Made by a program: the position numbers and the translations under genes | In this document: positions 8,242 to 16,483 of the stretch, piece by piece | How positions within the stretch are numbered: position 1 is the stretch's first letter | Layout of the letters: every line of letters begins with the position of its first letter | The notes under the pieces: generated by a model | Seen by the model: only the letters and a program-made list of their open reading frames with translations | Told to the model about the DNA's origin: nothing | Databases searched by the model: none | Origin: Halopseudomonas maritima | Lineage (GTDB): Bacteria > Pseudomonadota > Gammaproteobacteria > Pseudomonadales > Pseudomonadaceae | Reading direction: 5' to 3' | Assembly (NCBI RefSeq): GCF_021545785.1 | Contig: NZ_CP079801.1 | Span: forward strand, 2,294,001-2,358,000 | Length of the DNA stretch: 64,000 nucleotides

Positions 8242-9081
8242 ATGACTGGCCACTTCAAGCCGTTTAGCGATTCTCACGCAATCGTTGAGGTTGTGTTTTT
8301 CTTTGAGTTCGCCGGGCGCGTTGTATTTCCAGACGATATAGAGGCACGGGTGACTGATGCCGTGTCGGCTGTTGAGGGGCGCGAATGGCGATACGAGCCA
8401 GTAAAGTCCATTAAAGTTAATGTCGCTGGGCATAGCACTCCAGGTGTTTCCCAGTCCGACGATGGCTTCCAAATGGTTAGTATGCGCTCTGATCGCCCAG
8501 AGCCGGCCTGGCAGATTTCTGCATACCGTAGCCAGATCACGTTGCATTGCCTTGAGTATTCGCGTTGGGCTTTGACATCGAAGATGGTCCAAAAGTACTT
8601 GGACGCAGTGTTTTCAACCCTTGGTGAGCAGAACGCGAAAGTGCGTATGTTTGGGATGAAAGTGCTTGATCGGTTTGTGTACTTCGGAGAGTTGGCGGAG
8701 TTCTCGGCGAGCGAGCTTTTTGATGAGAGCTCGGAATTTCTCAATAAGAGCATGTTTCGCTCAGGTCATCGCTGGCACCTTCACACAGGATGGTTTGAAA
8801 AGGGTGCCTGTGATGATGAGGAACTATTGTCCCAGCTGAGCATTGATGCCGCTGCTATTGCACCGCCGGATCATCGCCCCAATGTAGGTGTTTCTATCGA
8901 CCATACGCTGTCGGTTCGGGCGGTACCTGCGCGCGATCTGGGCGATAGGTATACTGTTTGGTCTGGTAGCCTGGATAAGGTGTTTGAGCGCTTTGAGCTT
9001 ATGCACATGCGAAACAAAGAAATAGTTTGCAGCCTGTTGAACCGTGATGTGTGCGACTCAATGAACATGCATATTAAGTAG
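8242..9081 (+). CDS. TIGR04255-like protein of unknown function (module gene 1)
   Basis: 279 residues, no signal peptide, no membrane segment. The N-terminus SHAIVEVVFFFEFAG and the layout (a beta-rich first two thirds and a C-terminal helix starting near FERFELMHMRNKEIVCSLL) resemble the sporadically distributed family TIGR04255, which has no known function. That call is from memory of the family pattern and is moderate. GGAG stands eight bases before the ATG. It is the first of three same-strand genes with gaps of 9 and 14 bases, evidently one operon. Base composition is visibly lower in GC than in neighbouring genes, with more ATA, AGA and TTT codons, suggesting acquisition by transfer. 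The site next to tRNA-Thr supports this. Confidence 0.7.
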   Translation: MTGHFKPFSDSHAIVEVVFFFEFAGRVVFPDDIEARVTDAVSAVEGREWRYEPVKSIKVNVAGHSTPGVSQSDDGFQMVSMRSDRPEPAWQISAYRSQITLHCLEYSRWALTSKMVQKYLDAVFSTLGEQNAKVRMFGMKVLDRFVYFGELAEFSASELFDESSEFLNKSMFRSGHRWHLHTGWFEKGACDDEELLSQLSIDAAAIAPPDHRPNVGVSIDHTLSVRAVPARDLGDRYTVWSGSLDKVFERFELMHMRNKEIVCSLLNRDVCDSMNMHIK

Positions 9082-9090
9082 GAGCTTAGG

Positions 9091-9729
9091 ATGGACGCTG
9101 GGAGCACCACCGAGTATTTGGCAACGACCCAAGGTTTTGGCGACGTTGAGATGCGCTCAACCTACGCTGGCATGGGCACCTACGCTGCTGTTCTGCTGAC
9201 TGATCGCTCCAATCCATTCAAAGTGGCTGATGTTGATGAGGAGCCTGTTGAGCAGGCAGGAACTGAGCGGTCGTCCACTGTCTATGTGGAGGCGATTGCG
9301 CGCTCGGTACCGACTACCGCAGGTTTTTTCATTGAACCCATCAGTCCTCTCGTGCTCCCTAGCAGGCACGGGGCTACTGCAATGCATTCCGTTATGGAAG
9401 CGGTCAGGCCTTTTGCTCGGCTTGAGGCAGGTTGGGATGGCTACGATGGTGTCGCGCCAACTTCTAAGGCTATCGACGATGCCGAGCGGTTTGTTATCGG
9501 CCACCTTTACGCCTTCGAAAAGCGTCGTCCCAGAATATCGCCTGCGTCAGATGGTGAGGTGAATTTCTGCTGGCGTGGTGAAGGCCATCTTCTGGATCTG
9601 GGTTTCTATGGCGACGGTACCTACTCCTATTACGCGAAGCTCGCAGATGGGCGTGAGTTTTTTAACGATGACGCCCCAGTGGATGCGCTCCTGCCAGAAG
9701 AGATTGCGGTAGCGATCTTTGCTGCTTAA
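9091..9729 (+). CDS. Hypothetical protein with GWDGY motif (module gene 2)
   Basis: 212 residues, soluble, function not recognised. The N-terminal ~90 residues look poorly structured and variable. The C-terminal half carries what look like conserved blocks: FARLEAGWDGYDGVAPT (108-124), a helix DDAERFVIGHLYAFEK, PRISPASDGEVNFCW (147-161), then alternating strands to about residue 190. Small proteins with a similar GWDGYG...P.S...A...F and DG.v...W pattern occur in accessory regions of many bacteria; I know of no established function. AGGAG precedes the ATG by seven bases. It lies between the TIGR04255-like gene and the third module gene. Confidence 0.65.
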   Translation: MDAGSTTEYLATTQGFGDVEMRSTYAGMGTYAAVLLTDRSNPFKVADVDEEPVEQAGTERSSTVYVEAIARSVPTTAGFFIEPISPLVLPSRHGATAMHSVMEAVRPFARLEAGWDGYDGVAPTSKAIDDAERFVIGHLYAFEKRRPRISPASDGEVNFCWRGEGHLLDLGFYGDGTYSYYAKLADGREFFNDDAPVDALLPEEIAVAIFAA

Positions 9730-9743
9730 GGCTGCTGTTCGGT

Positions 9744-10190
9744 ATGGAGAACATGGAAGTTCTAGACGAAGAATCTTTGCTCAGGCTTACTTTTGCGCCT
9801 GAGCACTTTGTCGATGGGGAGTATCAGCAGTCTGCGATATCGCTGGAAGACCTGAAGATAAGAGGCGTCAGCGTCGATAGAACAGGGCTCACCAAGAAAG
9901 AGGTTGTTTTGGAGAGGGTGGCGAGTCAGGCGGCGCGTAGGCCTGATGAACGCGAGATGCCTGTTTACTCCCTTCTGCGGTGCTCTGCTGTGCGCGACGC
10001 GACGAACCCGGCCGGGGATCCATTCTTTGACGTGGAGCCTGCTCGAGTTAGAGGTAATGATGGACACGCTCTTATCTTCAGCAAGGATCGAACGCTTGGG
10101 AAGGGGGGTATGAGGAAGGTGCGCGACGAGTTGCTTTCCCAAATGACCGCAACGCTTACCACGTTAGAGCTAGTTTACCCCGACAGCTGA
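9744..10190 (+). CDS. Hypothetical protein with RLTFAPEHF and SVDR motifs (module gene 3)
   Basis: 148 residues, soluble, function not recognised. Notable blocks are LLRLTFAPEHFVDG (12-25) and AISLEDLKIRGVSVDR (31-46), then a basic middle (QAARRPDER) and LLRCSAVRD. The C-terminus is Gly/Lys-rich then helical. The tight spacing of the three genes and their shared atypical composition mean they probably act together. The start is uncertain: ATG 9744 is taken, but an in-frame ATG at 9753 has GGAG only three bases away, and 9744 has only a distant AAGG. Confidence 0.6.
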   Translation: MENMEVLDEESLLRLTFAPEHFVDGEYQQSAISLEDLKIRGVSVDRTGLTKKEVVLERVASQAARRPDEREMPVYSLLRCSAVRDATNPAGDPFFDVEPARVRGNDGHALIFSKDRTLGKGGMRKVRDELLSQMTATLTTLELVYPDS

Positions 10191-10409
10191 AACTTGATTG
10201 GCGCCTTGTCTTGCTTCACTCGGCCGACGGTTTAACCGTCCGTGGAAACGGGGTAGAACCCTTCTCCAGGTTACGGACAGGTAGGGGTACCCGTTTCATA
10301 ACCCGGTTCGAGGCCGTATGGCCATCACCCCTGACAGTGGTCAACTGTCTGGTGAATACCGTATCAGCACATCACATGAAAGGCCTGCAGAACTGCAGGC
10401 CTTTTTTTG
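10191..10409 (+). terminator. Spacer ending in a strong terminator (stem 10379-10401)
   Basis: A stem of AAAGGCCTGCAG type (about 10379-10390) pairs perfectly with 10393-10404 across a two-base loop and ends in seven T, terminating the three-gene module. The spacer before it (10191-10370) holds small dyads, GACGG-TTTAA-CCGTC and GACAGT-GGTCA-ACTGTC, but no gene. I found no clear second copy of the tRNA-Thr 3' end that would mark an attachment site. Confidence 0.8.
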
Positions 10410-10443
10410 TGCGCGCAATGTGGCCTCCGGTTGGCCCGCGGGC

Positions 10444-11418
10444 TTAACCTGCTGTCCACCCCGCCGGCGTTTGTCCGCTGGCAATCGCCAGCGCCTCTGG
10501 CAGTGAGGCGGGGAGCATTGGGCCGTGGCTGAGGTCGGGAAACTGCTTCCAGTGCACGCTGAGGCCGGGTTTGTCGGCCAGGCTGTGTACGGTAGCCATA
10601 AAGGCGTTGCTGCCTTGCTGCTTGAGGCGAGCGATCTCGACGGCATCCATCTGTTCGCTGATGCGTACCTCGTTGCTGCCCCGCGCCAGCCAGACGTCAG
10701 CCTCGGCGCTGCTGCTCGCCAGATACTGCTGAATGATCCCTTGGTGCCAGTACACCGCCGGGCTGACCGGGATGTAGCGGCTGTAGCTGCTTAGCGGGCT
10801 GGCCATGGCGTAGAGTGCAAACAGGCCGCCGAAGGAGTGGCCCCAGAGGGTTTGTTGGGTGTTGTCGAGGTTGACGCGTCGCGCTACCTCCGGCTTGATG
10901 CGGTGCTCCAGCAGCTTGAGGAAGGCGTCGGCACCGCCGCCTAGCCGCTCGGGGCGCAACGGGTCGGCAATCAGCCCTTCGCCGGGGCCGGCCGGGGTGT
11001 AGTCGCGCTGCCGGGCGACCACGTCAAACAGCAGGTCGGTGTTGTAGCCGACCATGATCAGCACTGGTCGGCTAGCTGCCGGCAGAGCACTGAGCCAGTC
11101 TTCACGTAGGTGGTGCAGGGCGGCGTTGCCGTCGAGCAGGGTCAGTGACGGGTAGCCTTGGGCGGGTGTCGGACTGCGCGGAACGCCGAGCCAGATACGG
11201 TAGTGACGTTCGCCGTCTGCCGAGTCCAGACGAAAATCTTCAAAGCGATACAGGTTGGACTGCCGGTCGGCCAGGGTACTGCCCATGGTGCGGGTGAGGT
11301 CTGGGCGGGCGTGGCCCAGGCTGGGCAGGGCGCTAGCAGCCAGCAGGCTCTGGATGAACAGGCGGCGGGATATCGGCATGGCGAGGGTGGCTCTGGGCAG
11401 TGGCTGGGCGGCCACCAC
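10444..11418 (-). CDS. Alpha/beta hydrolase, esterase D / siderophore-esterase-like, exported
   Basis: Up to 324 residues. The nucleophile Ser195 lies in the elbow GHSFGG (193-198). The acid region is near GSNEVRISEQMDA, and the catalytic His is in DLSHGPM near residue 304. This is the IroE/Fes-type branch of the esterase D family (PF00756). An N-terminal SRRLFIQSLLAASALPSLGHA (residues 17-37) is a twin-arginine-like signal, so the enzyme probably acts in the periplasm. The signal fits best if translation starts at the internal ATG (11379 on this strand) rather than at the upstream GTG (11418); neither has a good ribosome site. It is the last of a minus-strand group with cupin and alcohol dehydrogenase. 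The substrate is unknown. Confidence 0.8.
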   Translation of the reverse strand: MVAAQPLPRATLAMPISRRLFIQSLLAASALPSLGHARPDLTRTMGSTLADRQSNLYRFEDFRLDSADGERHYRIWLGVPRSPTPAQGYPSLTLLDGNAALHHLREDWLSALPAASRPVLIMVGYNTDLLFDVVARQRDYTPAGPGEGLIADPLRPERLGGGADAFLKLLEHRIKPEVARRVNLDNTQQTLWGHSFGGLFALYAMASPLSSYSRYIPVSPAVYWHQGIIQQYLASSSAEADVWLARGSNEVRISEQMDAVEIARLKQQGSNAFMATVHSLADKPGLSVHWKQFPDLSHGPMLPASLPEALAIASGQTPAGWTAG

Positions 11419-11503
11419 TGTAAGGAAGCGTGGCCGCCTTGCACAAGCCCGGTGCGCAGAAAGGCGAGGCGGCTGGGCCTGCGCCTTTTCTGGCGTTGTT
11501 GGC

Positions 11504-12583
11504 TTAGTTCACTACGATCATGATTTTTGCCTGGTCTTCGGGTTGGGCCAGCGAGTCGAAGGCCGCAGGTACTTGCTCCAGGCCGATGTGTCTGGTGATC
11601 ATCGGTTGCGCGTTGAGCTTGCCATCAGCCAGGGCATGCAGTGTGCTGCCGAATTCCTCGGTGCTGTAGCCAAAGGTGAACTGGATACTGACTTCCTTGG
11701 GCAGCGCCATCAGCGGCTCGAAGCTGTCGCGCTCCATACACATGCCGACGATCATGACTCGCGAGCGTGGCGGGGCGTGCTGGATAATCTGCTGCATCAC
11801 GCCCGGAACCCCTACACACTCGAACACCACGCAGGGGCGTGGCTGCGGGCCGATCCCTAATAGCGCCATCGGGCCGTCGATATCAAAGTCGGTTGGGGCT
11901 GCCACCTGTAGCCAGGAGCTCCATGGCGATTGCTCGGCCGGATTAACCACCACGTCGGCACCCAGTTGCTCGGCCAGCTGGCGCCGTGCCGATGAGAAAT
12001 CCGAGGCGACAACCGGGCCAATGCCCTTGGCCTTCAGGATGGCAATGACTGCCAGTCCAATCGGGCCGCAGCCGACCACCACTGGGACTTCATCACCGGT
12101 CAGCTGCGCGCGATTGACCGCGTGCATGGCGACCGCCAGCGGCTCGGTCAAGGCGGCCACGTCACTGGGTAAGTCGCCTGGAACCGGTATCAGCATCTGT
12201 TCGGCCAACACCATTTGCTCACCGTAACCACCGGGGTAGCGGTTGGAAAAACCGATGTGGTCGAAGCGGTCGGCGCCCACTACAAAGGGTAGCGAGACAA
12301 CCCGGGTGCCGACTTTCAGCTGCTTGCTGGCCCCAGGGCCGTGATCGAGGATTTCAGCGCAGTATTCATGACCGAAGACCACGCCCGGCTTGGGATCGAA
12401 ACTGACCGGAATCTTGGCCGTGGCGAAGGCGCTGAGTACGTTGCCGCAATGGTGGAACATGTGCAGGTCCGAGCCGCAGATACCGCAGGCCAGCGTCTTG
12501 ACCAGTACCTCGCCGGCGCCAGGCACCGGGGCATCCAACTGCTCGACCTGCAGGGATCGGTCGCGCATCACAACTGCTTTCAT
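11504..12583 (-). CDS. Zinc-dependent alcohol dehydrogenase family protein
   Basis: 359 residues from the ATG preceded by AGGAG; upstream in-frame codons lack a ribosome site. Medium-chain dehydrogenase: GICGSDLH (34-41) gives catalytic zinc ligand Cys36, GHEYC (71-75) gives His72 and Glu73, and the Rossmann core contains VVVGCGPIGLAV. The four-Cys structural zinc loop is not seen, and an extra stretch FATAKIPVSFDPKP sits before GHE. It would oxidise an alcohol or reduce a carbonyl with NAD(P). It lies 59 bases after the cupin gene and 85 before the esterase, all on one strand. The substrate is unassigned. Confidence 0.88.
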   Translation of the reverse strand: MKAVVMRDRSLQVEQLDAPVPGAGEVLVKTLACGICGSDLHMFHHCGNVLSAFATAKIPVSFDPKPGVVFGHEYCAEILDHGPGASKQLKVGTRVVSLPFVVGADRFDHIGFSNRYPGGYGEQMVLAEQMLIPVPGDLPSDVAALTEPLAVAMHAVNRAQLTGDEVPVVVGCGPIGLAVIAILKAKGIGPVVASDFSSARRQLAEQLGADVVVNPAEQSPWSSWLQVAAPTDFDIDGPMALLGIGPQPRPCVVFECVGVPGVMQQIIQHAPPRSRVMIVGMCMERDSFEPLMALPKEVSIQFTFGYSTEEFGSTLHALADGKLNAQPMITRHIGLEQVPAAFDSLAQPEDQAKIMIVVN

Positions 12584-12642
12584 AGGGTTCTCCTGAATTG
12601 GAAGGAGGCCGCCCGGCAAGACGCCAGGCGGTGGGCCTGCGG

Positions 12643-13164
12643 TTACTTGGCGGAGGGCGTGCGGGCGTAGCCCGGAATCGGCGGGGTGATGTAGGTCATC
12701 TTGTCGGCGCCCTGCTCCTTGATGCCCTGGTCAACCCAGGCTTTGATCAGGCTGGCGTCCATCATGCCCAGATAGTTGCCGTTTTCGTCGAAGTTCACGT
12801 TGGTGCCAAATACCACCATGAAGGTGTCGGTCTCTTCGGTGTTGTCCGCTGGGGTGTTGAGCTGGTGGACGGAACCGCCGGGCTCGTAAAGGTAGCAACC
12901 GGCAGTCTGCTTCTGGTCGGGATATTCGGTGTAATACCAGCAGCCGCTCATGGTGTAGAGATGTACACAGCCGGTGTGGAAGTGGATTGGCAAGGTGACG
13001 CCGGGCGCGAACTTGACGCGCAATACCCAAACGCCGTTGAAGGGGTCGAGCATCAGCGGGTAGGCTTTGATGCCGGGGTGCAGCAGGCCTTCGAGAAACT
13101 TCTCGTCATTGGTGTTGATGGTCAGCAGGGAGTCCTGGTGGGTAAAGGCTTCGGGCAGGGCCAT
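12643..13164 (-). CDS. Cupin, 2,4'-dihydroxyacetophenone dioxygenase-like
   Basis: 173 residues. The start MALPEAF is chosen because GAGGA precedes it by seven bases. This is a single cupin barrel, with metal ligands probably H61 and H63 (PIHFHTG), an acidic residue near YYTEYPD and H100 (GGSVHQL). The protein resembles 2,4'-dihydroxyacetophenone dioxygenase and acetylacetone dioxygenase-type cupins, which cleave C-C bonds next to a carbonyl using non-haem iron. Position directly downstream of an AraC regulator and upstream of a dehydrogenase and esterase suggests a small catabolic operon. The spacer 13165-13352 has TGACA-type repeats near its AraC-proximal end that could be regulator half-sites; this is weak. 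Confidence 0.75.
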   Translation of the reverse strand: MALPEAFTHQDSLLTINTNDEKFLEGLLHPGIKAYPLMLDPFNGVWVLRVKFAPGVTLPIHFHTGCVHLYTMSGCWYYTEYPDQKQTAGCYLYEPGGSVHQLNTPADNTEETDTFMVVFGTNVNFDENGNYLGMMDASLIKAWVDQGIKEQGADKMTYITPPIPGYARTPSAK

Positions 13165-13352
13165 AGCTAAATCCTCGGAGTTGTTGTCATTGTTTTGTTG
13201 GCTACTGGGGCCAATCACGGCGTGCACACGCTAAAAAGAAGCGTAGCTGGGGTGCGCCGATGGAGGGATTTTCAGATGGCGGCAGGGTTATTAATTGTCA
13301 TTTGATGTCGCTTATTTGGCTTTTGCTGTCACGTAGGGAAGTCCCCTTCTGA

Positions 13353-14363
13353 CTATGCGCCTTGCTGCAACTGGTGTCGGCGCGCGCTGGGAGCCAGGTC
13401 GTGCCAGCGTTTGCAGGCGCGGTTCAGCGAACTTTGCTCAGCGTAACCGAGCAGCGCGGCGATCTGCGCCATGGGCATATGGGGCTCCAACAGGTACATG
13501 TCGGTAAGTTCGCGGCGCAGGTTGTCGACCATTTGCTCAAACACTAACTGCTCCGCTTCCAGACGACGCTGCAGCGTGCGTTCGTTCAGGCCCATGCGTT
13601 CGGCAACCACCCGCAGGGTGCAATGTCGGGTCGGCAGCAGTCGCTTGATCAGGTCGATGACCTGGCTGTGCAGGTCAAGCGGGTTGGCCGCGCTCAGGCT
13701 GTACAGATAATCGAGCATGGTGTCATGTAACTGACGATTGTGCTCGCTGATCGGCTGGGTCAGATGGTCCGGGCGCAGGACCAGCGCGTTGCACTCCTGG
13801 GCGAAGTAGGCGTTGGCGCCGAAAAAATGCTGATAGCGGCTCTGTGGCAAGGGGGTGCTGCAGCGCAGCAGTACTGCAACGCAGTGAAAGTCCCGCCCGT
13901 AAAGCATCTGCAGTGTGCGGTGGGCGACCCCGAGCGACAGCTCCAGAGTCTGCCTGACCCGGTGCAGCGCTGGCAGGCGCAGGTCAAACTCCAGCTGGGG
14001 GCGCTCAGGATCGCTGGTGTCCAGGCGCAGGCTGATGCCGGGACTGTAGGTATGCATGAAGTGAGCGACTTCCCGCAGTGCTTCACCGACGGTACGCGCG
14101 TTCTGGGCAATCACCGCCAGCGGGCCGAGGATGCTGATGCTCTGGCGGCTCGCCATTTGCAGACCGAAATCCGGGCACTGCAGGTGCTCGGCGCTGTATT
14201 CGAGCAAGCCGATCAGTGAACGGTACGGGATGACGCCGGTGACGTTGTCGATCACCTGGGGGTCGATGGCGAACGCGCGCAGCAGCGTTTCGGGCTCGCC
14301 CCCCAGTTCGCGTACCAGCGGCACAAAGCCGGTCAGAGAGGTGGTCTTGATCAGTGCGGTCAT
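13353..14363 (-). CDS. AraC family transcriptional regulator (arabinose-binding-like N-terminal domain)
   Basis: 336 residues from the ATG at 14363. The N-terminal ~200 residues match the Arabinose_bd (PF12625) type found in OruR/ArgR-like Pseudomonas regulators. The C-terminal double helix-turn-helix spans about 235-330, with CTLRVVAERMGLNERTLQRRL and MAQIAALLGYAEQSSLNRACKRW. It is transcribed towards the cupin-dehydrogenase-esterase genes, and the cupin gene begins 188 bases downstream, so it probably controls them. An extended form starting 30 codons upstream is possible but has no ribosome site. The effector is unknown. Confidence 0.88.
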   Translation of the reverse strand: MTALIKTTSLTGFVPLVRELGGEPETLLRAFAIDPQVIDNVTGVIPYRSLIGLLEYSAEHLQCPDFGLQMASRQSISILGPLAVIAQNARTVGEALREVAHFMHTYSPGISLRLDTSDPERPQLEFDLRLPALHRVRQTLELSLGVAHRTLQMLYGRDFHCVAVLLRCSTPLPQSRYQHFFGANAYFAQECNALVLRPDHLTQPISEHNRQLHDTMLDYLYSLSAANPLDLHSQVIDLIKRLLPTRHCTLRVVAERMGLNERTLQRRLEAEQLVFEQMVDNLRRELTDMYLLEPHMPMAQIAALLGYAEQSSLNRACKRWHDLAPSARRHQLQQGA

Positions 14364-14540
14364 GGCAGCTTTATAGCAAAAATGAGGCCTGGCTTGCCAT
14401 TGCGTGCCGCCTCTATGTGCAGAGCGATTGCCAAGTTCGCCTGCTCGGCGCAAGAATGGAGTCAGCCGTTGCGACCGGACTGGTCGTATCTACCCTAACG
14501 CCGCCAGCGCTCTGCTCGGCGTTTGCCAAGGAAGCCTCGC

Positions 14541-15914
14541 ATGACAAGACCCAACGTAATCAATGCATCGGTCAGCCCCAAAGGCAGCCTGGAAACCCTC
14601 TCCCAACGTGAAGTACAGCAGCTCAGCAAGGTCAGCTCCGGCGGCTTGCATCAGCTGTTCCGCCAGTGTGCGCTGGCAATTCTCAACACCGGCGCACGGG
14701 TCGATAACGCCAAGACCATTCTTGAGGCCTACGCCGACTTTGAAGTGCATATTCATCAGCAGGACCGTGGTGTACGGCTGGAGCTGATCAACGCGCCGGC
14801 TGACGCCTTTGTCGACGGCGAGATGATCGCCAGTACCCGTGAAATGCTGTTCAGCGCCCTGCGCGATATCGTCTATACCGAAAGCGAGCTGGGCGGCCCA
14901 CGGGTTGATTTGGAGAGCTCCGCCGGTATTACCGACTACGTTTTTCACCTGCTGCGCAACGCGCGCACCCTGCGGCCTGGGCTGGAGCCGAAGATGGTGG
15001 TGTGCTGGGGCGGGCACTCGATCAGTGTGGAGGAGTACAAGTACACCAAGAAGGTGGGCCACGAACTGGGCCTGCGCAACCTCGATATCTGCACCGGTTG
15101 CGGGCCGGGCGTCATGAAAGGCCCGATGAAAGGCGCGACCATCGCGCACGCCAAGCAGCGCATCGTCGAGGGGCGTTATCTGGGTATTACCGAGCCGGGC
15201 ATCATTGCTGCCGAAGCGCCCAACCCGATCGTCAACGAACTGGTGATCATGCCCGACATCGAGAAGCGTCTGGAGGCCTTCGTGCGGGTTGGCCACGGCA
15301 TCATCATCTTCCCGGGCGGTGCCGGCACGGCGGAGGAGTTTCTCTACCTGCTGGGTATATTGATGCACCCGGACAACCGCGATGTGCCCTTCCCGGTGAT
15401 TCTCACCGGGCCGCGCAGCGCTGACGCCTACCTGCAGCAGCTGAATGCCTTTGTGGGTGAAACCCTTGGCGCCGAGGCGCAGCAGCACTACCGCATTATT
15501 GTTGACGATCCGACCGAAGTGGCGCGCTGCATGGCATCAGGCTTGAAAGAGGTGGAACACTTCCGCCGTGAGCGTAACGATGCCTTTCACTTCAACTGGC
15601 TACTGCAGATCGAAGAGGGCTTTCAGCGCCCATTCGACCCCACCCACGCCAACATGGAAGCGCTGCAACTGACGCTGGATATGCCACCGCATGAGCTGGC
15701 CGCGAACCTGCGTCGGGCGTTTTCCGGCATTGTCGCCGGTAACGTCAAGGACAAGGGCATCCGCCTGATTGAGCAGCACGGGCCGTACCGTATCCACGGT
15801 GATCCGCGCATCCTGCAGCCGCTGGATGCGCTGCTGCAGGCCTTTGTTGATCAGCACCGGATGAAGCTGCCGGGCGGCGCGGCCTACGAGCCGTGCTACC
15901 GCGTGGTCAGCTGA
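14541..15914 (+). CDS. ppnN: Pyrimidine/purine nucleotide 5'-monophosphate nucleosidase PpnN (YgdH)
   Basis: PpnN hydrolyses NMPs, including UMP, to free base and ribose 5-phosphate and is tuned by (p)ppGpp in E. coli. The product has 457 residues, close to the E. coli length. Its central LOG-type Rossmann domain carries PGGAGTAEE (258-266) and CTGCGPGVMKGPMKGA (185-199). The N-terminal domain and the C-terminal domain ending PGGAAYEPCYRVVS match YgdH. ATG 14541 is chosen since AAGGAAG lies seven bases upstream; a TTG six codons earlier is less likely. Convergent with the rut operon, it could feed uracil from UMP into it, which is inference from position. Confidence 0.94.
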   Translation: MTRPNVINASVSPKGSLETLSQREVQQLSKVSSGGLHQLFRQCALAILNTGARVDNAKTILEAYADFEVHIHQQDRGVRLELINAPADAFVDGEMIASTREMLFSALRDIVYTESELGGPRVDLESSAGITDYVFHLLRNARTLRPGLEPKMVVCWGGHSISVEEYKYTKKVGHELGLRNLDICTGCGPGVMKGPMKGATIAHAKQRIVEGRYLGITEPGIIAAEAPNPIVNELVIMPDIEKRLEAFVRVGHGIIIFPGGAGTAEEFLYLLGILMHPDNRDVPFPVILTGPRSADAYLQQLNAFVGETLGAEAQQHYRIIVDDPTEVARCMASGLKEVEHFRRERNDAFHFNWLLQIEEGFQRPFDPTHANMEALQLTLDMPPHELAANLRRAFSGIVAGNVKDKGIRLIEQHGPYRIHGDPRILQPLDALLQAFVDQHRMKLPGGAAYEPCYRVVS

Positions 15915-15924
15915 TGGAGGAGAG

Positions 15925-15952
15925 CTACTTCGCTGCAGCTGCAGCGAAGTAG
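15925..15952. terminator. 28-nt perfect palindrome between convergent ppnN and rutF
   Basis: A fully self-complementary 28-base sequence (arms CTACTTCGCTGCAG) lies 10 bases after ppnN and 7 bases before the rutF stop. It can form the same hairpin in both transcripts and probably ends both. There is no T run on either side, so it may instead act as a 3'-end stabiliser or protein site. Confidence 0.6.
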
Positions 15953-15959
15953 TGCTTGC

Positions 15960-16472
15960 TCAGACCGGTTGGCAGTAACGACGCTGAAAGTAGACCAGAC
16001 CGTCGCCGCTTTCGCGCTGGCGGATCGCCAGAATCTCGCAGATCAGAATGTCGTGGCTGCCGGCAACAACGCGGTTGCTGATGCGGCAATCAAAGTTGAT
16101 CAGTGCGTCATCCAGCATCGGCGCACCGCTGACGTCGGTACTCCACTGGGCACTGGCAAAGCGCTCATCCATCGCCGTCTTGCCACCGAACAGGTTGGAC
16201 AGCGCCTGCTGACCGCAGGTCAGCGTGTTCACGCACAGGTGGTCGTTGGTCTGAAAGATGTCGTAGACCGATGCGCTGCGATTCAGGCAGACCAGCAGGC
16301 TTGGCGGTTCGTCCGACACACTGCACACGGCGGTGGCGGTAAAGCCGGCGCGACCGGCAGGGCCATCGGTGGTGACCACGTTGACGGCCGATGCCAGCAC
16401 CGACATGGCGTTGCGGAAAGCGTCTTTGGTGACCGGGGTAGGCATGGGTTCCACTATCTTGGCTGCGAGCAT
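15960..16472 (-). CDS. rutF: RutF, FMN reductase of the pyrimidine utilisation pathway
   Basis: The 170-residue flavin reductase-like protein supplies FMNH2 for RutA. FTATAVCSVSDEPPSLLVCLNR (residues 44-65) and NLFGGKTAMDERF are typical RutF/HpaC-type flavin reductase segments. It is the last gene of rutABCDEF, 11 bases after rutE. The ATG at 16472 is retained; an in-frame ATG (MPTPV) nine codons later is an alternative. Confidence 0.95.
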   Translation of the reverse strand: MLAAKIVEPMPTPVTKDAFRNAMSVLASAVNVVTTDGPAGRAGFTATAVCSVSDEPPSLLVCLNRSASVYDIFQTNDHLCVNTLTCGQQALSNLFGGKTAMDERFASAQWSTDVSGAPMLDDALINFDCRISNRVVAGSHDILICEILAIRQRESGDGLVYFQRRYCQPV

Positions 16473-16483
16473 GACGGGCTCCT

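Noticed and set aside
10285..10335. Possible second copy of the tRNA-Thr 3' end (GGTTCGAG ... CATCACC) as an attachment site
   Set aside because: Only TTCGA and a few scattered bases agree; this is too weak to call a direct repeat.
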